Assembly: GCA_905221605.1 (NCBI GenBank) | Contig: CAJNDS010002447.1 | Coordinates: 1-22,500, forward strand | Reading direction: 5' to 3' | Source of the DNA: Symbiodinium natans | Taxonomy: Eukaryota; Sar; Dinophyceae; Suessiales; Symbiodiniaceae | Length of the DNA stretch: 22,500 bases | Shown: positions 8,946 through 17,928 of the stretch, in pieces | How positions within the stretch are numbered: position 1 is the first letter of the stretch | How the letters are laid out: each line of letters begins with the position of its first letter | Program-made: the position numbers and the translations under genes | Notes under the pieces: model-generated | Told to the model about the DNA's origin: nothing | Database searches by the model: none | What the model saw: the letters and a program-made list of their open reading frames with translations, nothing else

Positions 8946-11900
8946 CTGAGCCACGGTGCAGCTATTCTGCACCGGTTTCCAGGCTGATCGCTCTTCAGAC
9001 CCAATGACCGTCAACAACCCTGAACTCAATGGCTAGCCCGCGAGTGCATAAAGTCTGCTATAGGGTCGGGTGCTCGAGTCCCAACCCGAAAAAACCCTAA
9101 AGATGTAACGTTTAGGGGTCTTGGGACACTCGAACCCCTCACGATTGGAGCAAATGCCCCGAAACTCGGTTCAGCGCCGATTTGAGCTTTTGCCGCGTCA
9201 GGGCAATGGCCTGCCAAGAGGACCCTGAAGCCTGAAACTCTGCGGGGGTCGGGTTGGGGTAAACCTTGCAGTTTAGGTTGGTACGGGCAAGCCCTATAAA
9301 CCCCTGTGTCTGAAACCCGAAAACCCAATAAGACAAGCCCTGCAAACTAACAGAAGCTGGCTTGAAGTGGCGGGGCTTCAGGCGGGGCTTTGGGGCCTGA
9401 AGTCCAGGGATTTCGGAGTTTCAGGGTCCAGATGTTCAACCAATGAAATCAGGCTTGCCTGTGCTGTGCCCTCTCAGCCCGGAGCCCTACACCCTAAACC
9501 CGACCCATCCTAAGGCCTTCAGACCATGGGAGCCTATCATTGGGGTTCACAGGGGCCTGCTGAATTTGAATGTGGATTTTTTTGGGGATAGGATACCCTA
9601 TAAGCCCCCTGAAAGGCCCCCCCCCCCCAAAAAAAAAAAAACCAGCCCATCTTCCCGATGCCATGCCACACCTCTAAATCGAGTTCGGCATCGGGGTCCT
9701 CCTGACGGGCGGCAAAGCCACGGCTTCAGGGGACTAGGGTTGAGGGTTGATAAGCTGTAGGAGCCCTGAACCCAAAACCCAAAACCCTCAACCCCTAAAC
9801 CCCTCATATGAAGATCCACCCTAGACCGTTTTAACTCTCAAACCCCAAAACCTTCAATACGCAATGAAGCGCTTACCCCCGCGTCAGGGCCCGGCTCCTT
9901 CACTCGATCAGCTTTGCTCACCTCCTTCTGAGCTTTCTGGTTCGAATAGAGGTCGAGAACCTGGCCAAGTTGGGGATTCTCAGGTGTGGGGGTTTAGGGT
10001 TTAGTTTCTGGTTCAGGGAATTTTGAGTTTTGGGTTTCAGGTTTAGGGGTTTAGGGCTTAGTTCAGGCATCAGGGTTTTATAGGGTTTGGGCATGAAAGT
10101 AATGTAGGATACTGGACTTTCCAAGGGGGGAGTTGCCAGGGCTGTGGGTGAGTGGTTTGCAAGCAAGATCGCTCTTGCACATCGAGGCCGTCTATTCTAA
10201 GGGACCCTAGACCCTAAACCCAGCCATACCATAAACCAAAAACCTTACACCCCCAGACCCCTCAAAAACCCTAAGCCCTACAGCCAGGTTACCCAAACCC
10301 ATGGGTGTAGTCAAGCACCCTCAGCCGGCCTTGTCCAGCAATTCGCTGTTGGGGCTGTGGCCGGACGCCTCCATCCTGATCTGGCTGTTTAGGATTAAGG
10401 GTTTCAGGGTTTAGGGTCTAAGGTTTAGGGGACCCTAAATCCGTGCCCCGCGCTTCATCAAGAAGTCGCTGGCCGACTTCAGGTCCCGGGCGACCACGCA
10501 AGCCTGACGGCGCGAGTGGGGTTTAGGGTTTAGGGCTTTGGCATTGGGGGGCTGGCTACGCTACTCGTCCACTGCTCGCATCAAGTATATAAGAGGTAAT
10601 CAGAAGGGAAGCTAAGTCAGCAGATGATCTCTTGGACAGCAAGACGAACACAGCATTGCCCTCCCTGCCTCAATCATAAGGGTGAACGTGGTCGCGGAAA
10701 CGTCGACGCTTGCTGCGTCTAGCTGCGCGAACAGGTCCTGAGTAGATGTTGACAAATGACATTCTGGATCCGTAACCCTAAACCCCAAACCCAAAACCCA
10801 TGCCTCCCACATGCGGATTCAATGTCAGAATGCCCGATGTTTGGTACCCCACTGAACAGCTATAAATCGAGAGCACAGAGGATGAGCTCCACTAGGGCAT
10901 CCCAAAGCACTGAAGCTAGTTGGGGCATACACACTCTTGAAGATGCAAGGCTTACGGATTGGACACCTGGTCTGGAGGCTCGTGAACATTCACTGCAGTG
11001 GACGCTACAACTGCTGGCCGGTAGGGTGTGGGGTAGAGAGCCTAAATCTAAAACCCCAACACCTCTACAACCTCAGTCGACCCCAAACGTCCCAGAAATA
11101 CCCTCAATCCTTACTTTCTCGTCTGTAGAAAGGTTTCGTGGAACTAGGTAACCCTAAACCCTAAACCCTCAACTCCTCTATCATCCTTTCAAGGGTTATG
11201 GGGTTGGGGGTAGGGGTTGAGGTTACCCCTGGGCCTTGGCCACGTCCACGCGCTTGAAGCCCATGGATCCGCGCAGGACCATCTGAGCCTCGAGCATGAG
11301 CCCTAAACCCTAAACCTTAAATCCTAAACCCCAGATTGGATAATCGAAAATTGAACAGGAGGTTCAGGCCCACATGAAGGCTTCGAGCTTTCTAGGGCTC
11401 TAGCGTGTCAGATGCTTTTTGGGGAGGGGTTCGGGTTAGGGTTTCGGGTTTTGAGTCTAAGGCTAAGGGTGTTTGCTGGTTGATATGGGGCCTGTCCAAG
11501 GTTCACCCTAAAACCCGATGCCACGAAGAGCAAAGCCCCTCAGGAAAAGTGCTCTAAGCCCTAAACCCTAAACCTTACCTTGTTACTTAGAGGGTGCCTC
11601 AGGTTGCCGAAGGGTGAAGTGCTAACCCGATTTCGCAAACCCTGGAAACCGAAAAGAGCTCGGGAGAGAGCTTCAAGACAGCCAAATCCGAACCGCGACA
11701 GACCCGAACACAAGAACAGGCTAAACAGAAGCCCAAACCAAACAAAAGCTGGAAAACACTTCGACTGAACAAACAAAACCCAAAACCCAAACCCTTAAAC
11801 AAAGGTCCGAAAAATACTCTAGCAACACCCAAGAAAACTCTGCAGACCACAAAAGCAAGTAGGCCTTCCAAAGCCTGCTGTAAGCGTTTAGGGTTTTACG

Positions 11901-13534
11901 ATTCTCGGGTTTTTAGGATGAAGGATGTTAGTATGGGTTACCCCAAACTAAACCCTGAGCCCGAAACCCTAAACCATAACTAAAGCCCAGCCCGATGCGC
12001 CTCTGCATTCGCTCTGTCTGCACTGGCTTCGCTGAGGTCCAGTACTTGGGGCGTCGGAGCCTTTGCTTGGTTTACGGTTTAGGGTTCTTCGCATCCTAAA
12101 TCCAAAAGCCCTAGAATCCTAAAACGTTGTATGTCGCCCTGTTAAGCATCTTGGCATGCTTCTCGCTTGGATGGTCCGCAGACGTCTTGCATAAAACCCT
12201 AAACCCTCAAACCCTGAGAGGTAAGAGGCGTTAAGGTCCTGGGTTCTCTTTGGTTGCTGCGAAGTCTTGCTTTGAGGCTTGAGGTTCTGGTTATAAGGGT
12301 CTAAGGTGGTAGGCTCTACGATTCAGAGGTTTGGCCTTAAACCCTGGAGGGCTCGACGGGTTCTCAATGATTCGGGGGATTAGGTACTCCAGTTGGGATG
12401 ATCGAGGATCCGCGCTGCTTTGATCTTCTGTGTAGACTGGGGAAATTGTGGGCCCTCGGATGCTTTTGGTTTTTGGGGTTCAAGGCTTAGGGTCCAAACC
12501 GAACCCCTAGCTAGTGCAGAGCTCCCCCTTGAAACAGGCGCCCCTAAACGCTAAAAGGTACACTCTAAACCCTAAACCACCGAGACCGGCCTGCGTCTTC
12601 TTGTTGAAGGCGACGTAGTTGAGGAATGATTCCAAATTCATCTTCTCCTCCGAGGAGCGCAGCGGGAGTCTTGGGTACCCTTAGGGTTTAGGGATTTAGG
12701 GATTCGGGAATTAGTGATTTTGGGCTGCGGAGACGAAGGAACCGAAGCGAACGAAGCCCTGGCCAAAACCACTTCCCGCTTTGAGGTTTCGGGCTTGGTC
12801 TCCGGTTTTGCGGGGTCTGGGGCTTGACGGCTTCGGGGTCTTAGGCCCTAAACCCTAAAACCCTAAAGCCCATAAACCTAGAACAAGACAGATGCGTGGT
12901 CCTCGGACTCTTTGTGCTGAAGCGCCCCTTGCGCCGATGGCGGCAGCTCTGATGGCGCCTGGCCACGGAGACTGTGTGTCTAAACCCTATCAGCCCTACA
13001 CTCGGAAATGAGCGTCCGAGCACCCCCACCCAAATATGGCTACCACCTAAAGCTATAGTGTTACTTAGAATTCCAGAAATACCAAGAGCTACCCATGAAC
13101 CTCCAGTTGGAGCCAGCCAGCTGTATATGGTCACTTCTGTAAATTATGGTTTCTTTGGGGTTACTAGTTTAAGGCCGACCCTACTATAGGGTACCCACAA
13201 TTTTGAGAAATCACCATCTGTCTATTTCCGCAGATGCCCGTCATCATGAGCACCCTGCATCCCCCTAGCTTGTTCCACCAAAGGAAGGCCGGTGAGCTGC
13301 TCTTAACCCCTGGTGACCACATAAAGCCTAAAGCTTCATATAGCCTGTACTACTATCTTTCCTATTGCTTGCAAGGTATATGGTGCCATGAAGTGAAGGG
13401 TCTGGGGAGAAAGCTTTTCCTGGCTTAAGCCAAGGCCAAGGCTTGGGGTGTCGGATCGCCAAGGCTCTTACCCTGTACATATGGGTACCGAAGCAGGTTT
13501 TGGGGTCTTTAGCTCCTTGCGGCTTCTTCACCAT
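8841..13534 (-). CDS. Intron-rich pentatricopeptide-repeat (PPR) protein gene
   Basis: Product: a PPR-family helical-repeat protein. The family typically binds organellar RNA; that role here is inference. Exons joining in one frame, 5' to 3' on the minus strand: 12138-12185, 12001-12060, 11848-11877, 11235-11288, 10669-10737, 10454-10503, 10330-10375, 9877-9960, 9672-9701, 9166-9210 and 8841-8945, totalling 621 nt (206 residues plus TAA). Across four of these splices the product reads RVDVAK, DLFAQLDAASVDVSAT, TFTLMIEACVVARDLKSA, SDFLMKMEASGHSPNSELLDK split at its junctions: one complete ~35-residue PPR helix pair and part of another. The tail is acidic and Pro-rich (PSFGIPPPPPKPKP, then EEDADEG). 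Probable earlier exons: 12591-12647 (EKMNLESFLNYVAFNKKTQ), 12890-12958 (APSELPPSAQGALQHKESED), and a possible first exon at 13472-13534 (ATG, MVKKPQGAKDPKTCFGTHMY, donor GTAAGA). Donors are GC at 11235, 10669, 10454 and 10330, and GT at 9877, 9672 and 9166. Acceptors are mostly CAG|G. Boundaries were assigned by eye; the 5' end is uncertain. Confidence 0.72.
10330..10737 (-). CDS. PPR-motif core: three exons with GC-AG introns
   Basis: Exons 10669-10737 (23 codons), 10454-10503 (16 codons plus 2 nt) and 10330-10375 (1 nt plus 15 codons) join with introns of 165 and 78 nt. Both introns, and the one after 10330, begin with GC. The joined product spans a PPR motif from TFTLMIEACVVARDL to MEASGHSPNS with the expected Thr/Phe start, Ala in helix A, Leu/Met-rich helix B and the GHxPN turn. 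The motif is not visible in any single exon. Confidence 0.75.
10738..11234. other. Presumed 497-nt intron containing a plus-strand open frame
   Basis: Lies between two phase-compatible exons of the PPR gene. A plus-strand frame of 131 codons (10756-11151) overlaps it; its codons are not GC-rich at the third position and it begins and ends in CCCTAAA-type words, so I treat it as chance. Degenerate telomere-like words occur at both ends of the intron. Confidence 0.45.
11289..11847. other. Presumed 559-nt intron
   Basis: Largest intron of the inferred PPR gene. It contains several CCCTAAACCCTAAA words and a plus-strand frame (11580-11768) rich in Arg and Pro with no recognisable domain. No RNA gene or mobile element is recognised. 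Confidence 0.45.
12186..12590. other. Interval between PPR-gene exons with one possible extra exon
   Basis: An island at about 12343-12427 follows the acceptor CTACACAG and is open in more than one frame (KIKAARIL in one, DQSSADPRSSQLEYLIPRII in another). It ends near CCAGG|GTTTAAGG. It may be a further exon of the PPR gene, but I cannot fix its frame. Confidence 0.35.
12959..13471. other. AT-richer interval between possible first and second exons
   Basis: Lacks TTTAGGG words from about 13000 to 13540. A minus-strand frame (13134 to 12841) is hydrophobic and rich in Gly/Ile/Leu (WVALGISGILSNTIALGG) with A/T at third positions, unlike the neighbouring exons. A possible small exon at 13369-13401 (TLHFMAPYTLQ, acceptor TCTCCCCAG) is phase-compatible with the exon ending at 13472. 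A plus-strand frame at 13234-13428 follows TTTCCGCAG but is unsupported. An organelle-derived insert or an older gene fragment are both possible. Confidence 0.35.
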
Positions 13535-13650
13535 ACTGAGAACTTTTACCTTGGCGTGCGAGGGTTAACCCTAAACCCTGAACCCTGAGTGCGGAACTCG
13601 TGACTCAGCATGAATCAGGACTGTGAACGGACCTTGAACGCTTTCAGGCT

Positions 13651-14070
13651 TCATTTGGACATCACTTGATGGGAGCCGGCCTCATCCAGCTTCACAGCTG
13701 TGTCTGTGACTGTCTCCGAAGGCGTGGTTCCGTTCTCGATGTCCTTCTCTTTCCTGGAACTGGCCCAAGAGGGTTTCAAGGCATGAGGGTTCGGACAGCA
13801 GCTGCCGTCGCTGCTCCGCACTAGATGCAACCTCGCAAATTAAACCCTGAACCCTAAACAGGCCCTAAACCCCAAACCCTAAACACACCGGTCCAGGGGT
13901 GCTCGGCCTTTTAACCCTAAACTCGCAATCGTCCGGCCTTCGCGGTTTCTCTGCCTTCTCAGGGTCCCGAGCAGCACGCCTTGAACGAAAACAGCATTAG
14001 CCCTAAACCCTATCGGGGATTAGGGATCATCAGCGAAGGATGTCGGGAGCGAGAACTGCAAGAGCGCTGC
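13651..14070 (-). CDS. 3' end of an intron-rich gene, product unrecognised
   Basis: The last exon, 13651-13753, follows acceptor CAGTTCCAG|G. It encodes KEKDIENGTTPSETVTDTAV then KLDEAGSHQVMSK and ends in TGA at 13651-13653. It is hydrophilic, with no domain. Likely upstream exons are about 13797-13820 (acceptor CATCTAG), 13927-13979 (RAARDPEKAEKPRRPDD, acceptor GTTCAAG|G) and about 14028-14070 (AALLQFSLPTSFA, acceptor CACACAG|G). The charged, low-complexity composition suggests a disordered C-terminus. The stop lies only 116 bp upstream of the proposed start of the PPR gene at 13534, which fits tight head-to-tail packing. Joins upstream of the last exon are uncertain. Confidence 0.5.
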
Positions 14071-14308
14071 CTGTGTGGTTAGACTGCTGATGCTCTTAGA
14101 GCTTAATGATCTCTCTTCCGGACCTCTAGAATCGTGACAACAAAGCTACGGAATCATGATCTTGTCTGTAGTTTGTCTTTTTGCATAGTTTTCTGCGCCG
14201 TCGATTATTTTATCCGCGTGAGAGGTGCGCTATCGAATATCTTAACAGGGAACAACCGGGGAAAACAAAACCGACCACACGCAAGCACACACACGCCTAA
14301 GCGCAGGC
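14071..14308. other. Unassigned spacer before the minisatellite
   Basis: AT-richer, unique-looking DNA without telomere-like words. A plus-strand frame enters from 14134 and continues into the minisatellite. I see nothing I can name. Confidence 0.4.
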
Positions 14309-14505
14309 GCGCAAAAGCGCAAAAGCACAAGGGCGCAAAAGCGCAAGCGCGAAAAAGTGCAAGCGCGCAAAAGCGCAAGCGCGAAAAACTGCAAGTGCCC
14401 AAAAGCGCAAGCGCGAAAAAGCGCTAGCACGAAGAAGCGCAAGCGGGAAAAAGCGCAAGCGCGAAAAAGCGCAAGCGCGAAAAAGCGCAAGCGCGAAAAA
14501 GCGCA
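14309..14505. repeat. 16-bp minisatellite (GCGCAAGCGCGAAAAA)n
   Basis: About a dozen head-to-tail copies of a 16-bp unit, degenerate on the left and nearly perfect toward 14455-14505. It runs directly into the CA/CG tract. Long open frames across it, such as a 97-codon plus frame, are products of the repeat period. Confidence 0.9.
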
Positions 14506-14715
14506 AGCGCACGCCCACGCACGCGCACGCCCGCACATGCCCGCACACGCACACACACGCGCACACACACACACACACACACAAACACCCGCACGCACGC
14601 CCGCACGCACACACGCACACACGCACACACGCACACACGCACACACGCACGCACGCACACACGCACGCGCGCACGCACACGCACGCACACGCACGCACGC
14701 ACGCACACACACACA

Positions 14716-14765
<50 letters not shown>

Positions 14766-14771
14766 CACGCA

Positions 14772-14808
<37 letters not shown>

Positions 14809-14854
14809 ACACACACACACACACACCACACACACAACACTCCACGCGCACGCA

Positions 14855-14922
<68 letters not shown>

Positions 14923-15112
14923 CGCACGCACGCACGCACGCACGCACGCACACACGCGACGCACGCACACACGCACACACGCACACACCCACACACCCAC
15001 ACACGCACACACGCACACACGCACGCACACACGCACACACGCACACACGCACACACGCACACACGCACACACGCGCACACACGCGCACACACGCGCACAC
15101 ACGCGCACACAC
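14506..15112. repeat. ~600-bp alternating CA/CG (ACGC, CA) microsatellite
   Basis: Almost uninterrupted purine-pyrimidine alternation: ACGC blocks, then pure CA runs (about 14706-14835), then a long ACGC run (about 14855-14950), then CACACACG blocks to 15112. Open frames of 228-288 codons on both strands here encode only His/Thr/Ala/Arg or Cys/Val/Arg periodicities and are not genes. Alternating CA/CG DNA is the classic Z-DNA-forming type. Confidence 0.97.
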
Positions 15113-15124
15113 TTGGAAGGTCGT

Positions 15125-15370
15125 CGTGGTTACTAAGTCATTGGCGGGCTTATAACTGGTTATAAGTGGTTAGCAGACTTAGCACGTAAGTCAAATAAGT
15201 GACTTAGCAAGGTTAGCTTTTTAAGAGACTTAGCAGACTTAGGCTAAGTGGACTTAGCGGACTTAGCAGTAAATCTGCTAAGTCCGCTAAGTCCACTTAG
15301 CGTAAGTCAACTAAGTGGACTTATAAAGTGCGCTAAGTGGACTTAGGCTAAGTCAGCTAAGTCACTTATA
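15125..15370. repeat. GACTTAG/CTAAGTC repeat cluster with a perfect hairpin
   Basis: The heptamer GACTTAG and its complement CTAAGTC recur many times in both orientations. At the centre, 15243-15269 and 15275-15301 form a perfect 27-bp inverted repeat around a 5-nt TAAAT loop. Weaker inverted copies flank it out to 15365. Confidence 0.92.
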
Positions 15371-15803
15371 GCCCCCAGGCCCATGCACCGTCAAGCGATG
15401 CTTTATATAGGCATAGGCACAGCGCTGAAGAGATGACATCCCAAATGTGATTTTGATATATATATATATATTGTTTTTTACATACATATATCCGGACACA
15501 GGCAGACCAATAAAAAAATGGTTGCAGCAGAGACACGCGAGCAGTATATAAATCCGCCAGGGCCCCATGCATGCCCCATTCATGGCTCGTGGAAGCGAAT
15601 CCCCATATATTAGCGGCATCATGAGCATTATATATGAATACAAGAAGCCGGAGCCCTCCCCCCCCCACCAATCCCCCCCCTGCATGCCCTCCTGCCAAAA
15701 AAGCAAAACACGCAAAACCAGCGAACGAAGCTTTGCAGCTTGCAATTTGAGCTATAAGCAAGAAAATGTTTATATAGTTTGAAAGGCACGCGAAAATTCA
15801 AAC
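15371..15803. other. Downstream flank of the 15804-17492 gene
   Basis: AT-richer DNA with a short TA run at about 15456-15471 and a C-rich patch at about 15657-15680. Open frames on both strands overlap each other and show no recognisable domain. It is probably intergenic or 3' untranslated. Confidence 0.4.
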
Positions 15804-17492
15804 TTAAAAGAAGAAAGCCACGTTGAAGAGCGTCTTCATCTTGGTCAGCACCTTGGCATGCAGGTTATTATAGCGCTGACATTTCCACCCCACGTCGGGC
15901 CCGTCTGGTTTATAAGGTTTGGGGTTTAGGGCTTTGAAGCCTGAACCCTAAAGCTTATATTATATATACGTACGTTCTTAAGCGCAAGATGGGAGAATAG
16001 ATAAGGTCACCCATTTTGTATACCGTGTCACAATCCGGGTGCATTTAGGAATTTAAGGAATTTAACGCATTTAGGCCTCTTTAAATTCTTTAAATTCCTT
16101 AAATTCCTAAATTAGCCCTAATTTAGGAATTTAAGGATTTAAAAAAAATTAAATTAAGGCCCGGCCTCCTTAAATTCTTTAAATTCCTTAAATTCCTAAG
16201 TTCTGCCTGAAGAAGCCAAGCCACACGCCAAATAGTACATAAAGGTCCTTCGTACAAAGCACTAAACCGTAAAGCCGGGCCCAGTGGCCGGATCCTCTCG
16301 TGGCTTCTCCTCGGATTTGGCCGCCTCCTTCTCCTCCTTCTCTTGTGCTTTTTGCGGGGATTTAGGGTGGTCTTCGGGTCTGAAAGGCTTTCGGAAGTTT
16401 TTCGGGGGTCTGATGAGGCTTTAGGGGGCTTATAGGGCTTCTGGAGCTTCATCCGCAGCCATATAGGAGTATGCACTGGCGCGCGGTGTATAGGGTTTTC
16501 GGGCTACAGGCAAGCAATCCATGGAGCTCTTGCCAAGGGTTTAGGTCGAAGCACCACCGTGCTGTTGGCAACAAGGCTGGCTTTGGGGTTTTTAGGGGCT
16601 TGGTGTCTGGGGGTAGGAACTCCTTCTTCTCATGGGCTTTCTTGACGCCCTTCTTGTTCATCTTCACCTGGCGAGACACAGAAAGCAAGCAATCAGGGCT
16701 GCCCAACCCGTGCAAAGCCCCCCAAAGCCCCGAAAGCCTAAACCCTCGATTTCCCCACGCCCTACACCCTCAGCCCTTTAGCGCACCTCCTCCAAGGTGT
16801 ACGTCTGAGTCTCCACGGTGCTGATGCCTTTGATGTCCTTCAGCTTGGCCAGGAACTCTTCCTGGCAAGCGAAGCAGTCGACGAAACTGCCTGAGCCCGA
16901 AAGTTTCCTCTTCCCAACCTCAACACCCCGAGAAAAAGCCCAACACCCTCGTAAACTCCTAAATGCCCGCAAACCCCCAAAACCGCCAAGTCATGGCTTT
17001 CGGACGGCGGAGCAGCTCGCCCAGTAGCCATACTCTAATAAGGTTGGGCCCGTTTTGGGGTTGGCCCATTTTGCAAGGGAACCCTAAACCCAAAACCCCA
17101 CCCCTAAACCCTAAAACCCTAAACCCCTAACGACTGAACCCAAAACCCCTAAACCCTAAAACCCTGAAACCTTCGGAAACTCCCGGATGCCTCGGGGGCG
17201 AACTTGGCCTTCTCCCACTCACCGAAGCCACTGCAGGTCAGCTTGGGTCACCACCTCCCACTCGCTCAGTTTAGGGGTTAGGGGTTTAGTGGTTTAGAGG
17301 TTTAGTGGGTTTATAGGGTGTAGCGCGCTTCGATACTTTAGTGTTTGGGGTGGAGACCCGGCGGTTTAGGCTTTAGGCCTTGAGGCTACATAGGGCTTAG
17401 CGGTTCGGGAGATGGAGAGCCCTATAATCCCTGTCTTCCTTGACGGCAGGCCTCCGCGAGGTAGCTTTCAAGGAACAAGGCTCCACCGCCAG
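15804..17492 (-). CDS. 3' part of an intron-rich gene with charged tail, product unrecognised
   Basis: Six exons join in one frame to a TAA at 15804-15806: 17452-17492 (GGGALFLESYLAE), 17191-17241 (LTCSGFGEWEKAKFAPE), 16787-16861 (EEFLAKLKDIKGISTVETQT then YTLEE), 16623-16667 (VKMNKKGVKKAHEKK), 16276-16339 (KEEKEAAKSEEKPREDPATG) and 15804-15904 (GPDVGWKCQRYNN ... KVLTKMKTLFNVAFFF). Together they encode about 125 codons. Acceptors are TCTCAG, CCCAAG, TTGCCAG, CGCCAG, CAAGAG and ACCAG; donors include GC (17452, 17191, 16276), GT (16787) and possibly GA (16623). The product has a small compact segment followed by a Lys/Glu-rich linker and a hydrophobic C-terminus. I recognise no family. The 5' end is missing: the transposase-like gene begins only about 440 bp upstream. 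Boundaries were inferred by eye. Confidence 0.55.
16043..16199. repeat. AT-rich inverted repeats (AATTTAAGGAATTTAGG)
   Basis: 16043-16065 and 16090-16112 form a perfect 23-bp inverted repeat around a 24-nt loop. A second, partial pair follows at about 16120-16139 and 16170-16199. The repeat lies inside a presumed intron between the exons at 15904 and 16276, so a transcript would fold into long A/U hairpins. Confidence 0.9.
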
Positions 17493-17928
17493 CTGAGAAA
17501 TCCGATTTTTGAGAATGTAAACCCCCTCTAAACACCCCCTCCGATTCCCTCCGACAAATCCTAAACCCTGAGCCCTAAAACCTTAAAGCCCTCAAACCCC
17601 AGAGCCCTAAACTACTGTTTTTTTGTTCGATGTTGTGTGCTTCGCCTGGAGGCGGGTTTCGGGTTTAGGGTGACGGCAGTGAGACCAGGGTTTAGGGTTC
17701 TCCTTTCTTTTCGACTTCCTGACCAAAACCACAAGATACCCCCAACAAGACAATACAAAACAGCTCCGATTTAACTTTACTATAAACCCGAAAAAACCGA
17801 GACCTGATAATATACGTCGGTATAGGTCAATGTAAAGAGCCGAAACCCACAATATCGACTGTGAGAATTAAGCAACCTCATGCACCATCCTTTACACCAT
17901 GCCTGCATGCGCATGCTGCATCGGCACA
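17493..17928. other. Interval between two minus-strand genes
   Basis: Contains degenerate CCCTAAA words at about 17520-17610 and 17670-17700 and AT-richer DNA from 17700 to 17900. An island at about 17620-17665 follows CCTCCAG on the minus strand and could be another exon of the downstream gene. No other feature is recognised. The telomere-like words fade out here and are rare further right. Confidence 0.4.

Noticed and set aside
9945-9966. GGTTCGAAT, like a tRNA T-loop
   Set aside because: No matching acceptor, D or anticodon stems around it, and it falls inside a well-supported exon of the PPR gene.
10441-10503. Plus-strand reading PRFIKKSLADFRS as an exon
   Set aside because: There is no AG acceptor directly upstream on the plus strand, whereas the minus-strand reading has CAG|G and completes a PPR motif.
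10756-11151. 131-codon plus-strand frame as a gene
   Set aside because: It lies in a presumed intron of the minus-strand PPR gene, lacks GC-rich third positions and ends in telomere-like repeats.
14242-15136. Overlapping open frames of 228-288 codons on both strands
   Set aside because: They are created by the CA/CG repeat, which lacks stop codons in several frames; the products are simple His/Thr/Ala/Arg or Cys/Val/Arg periodicities.
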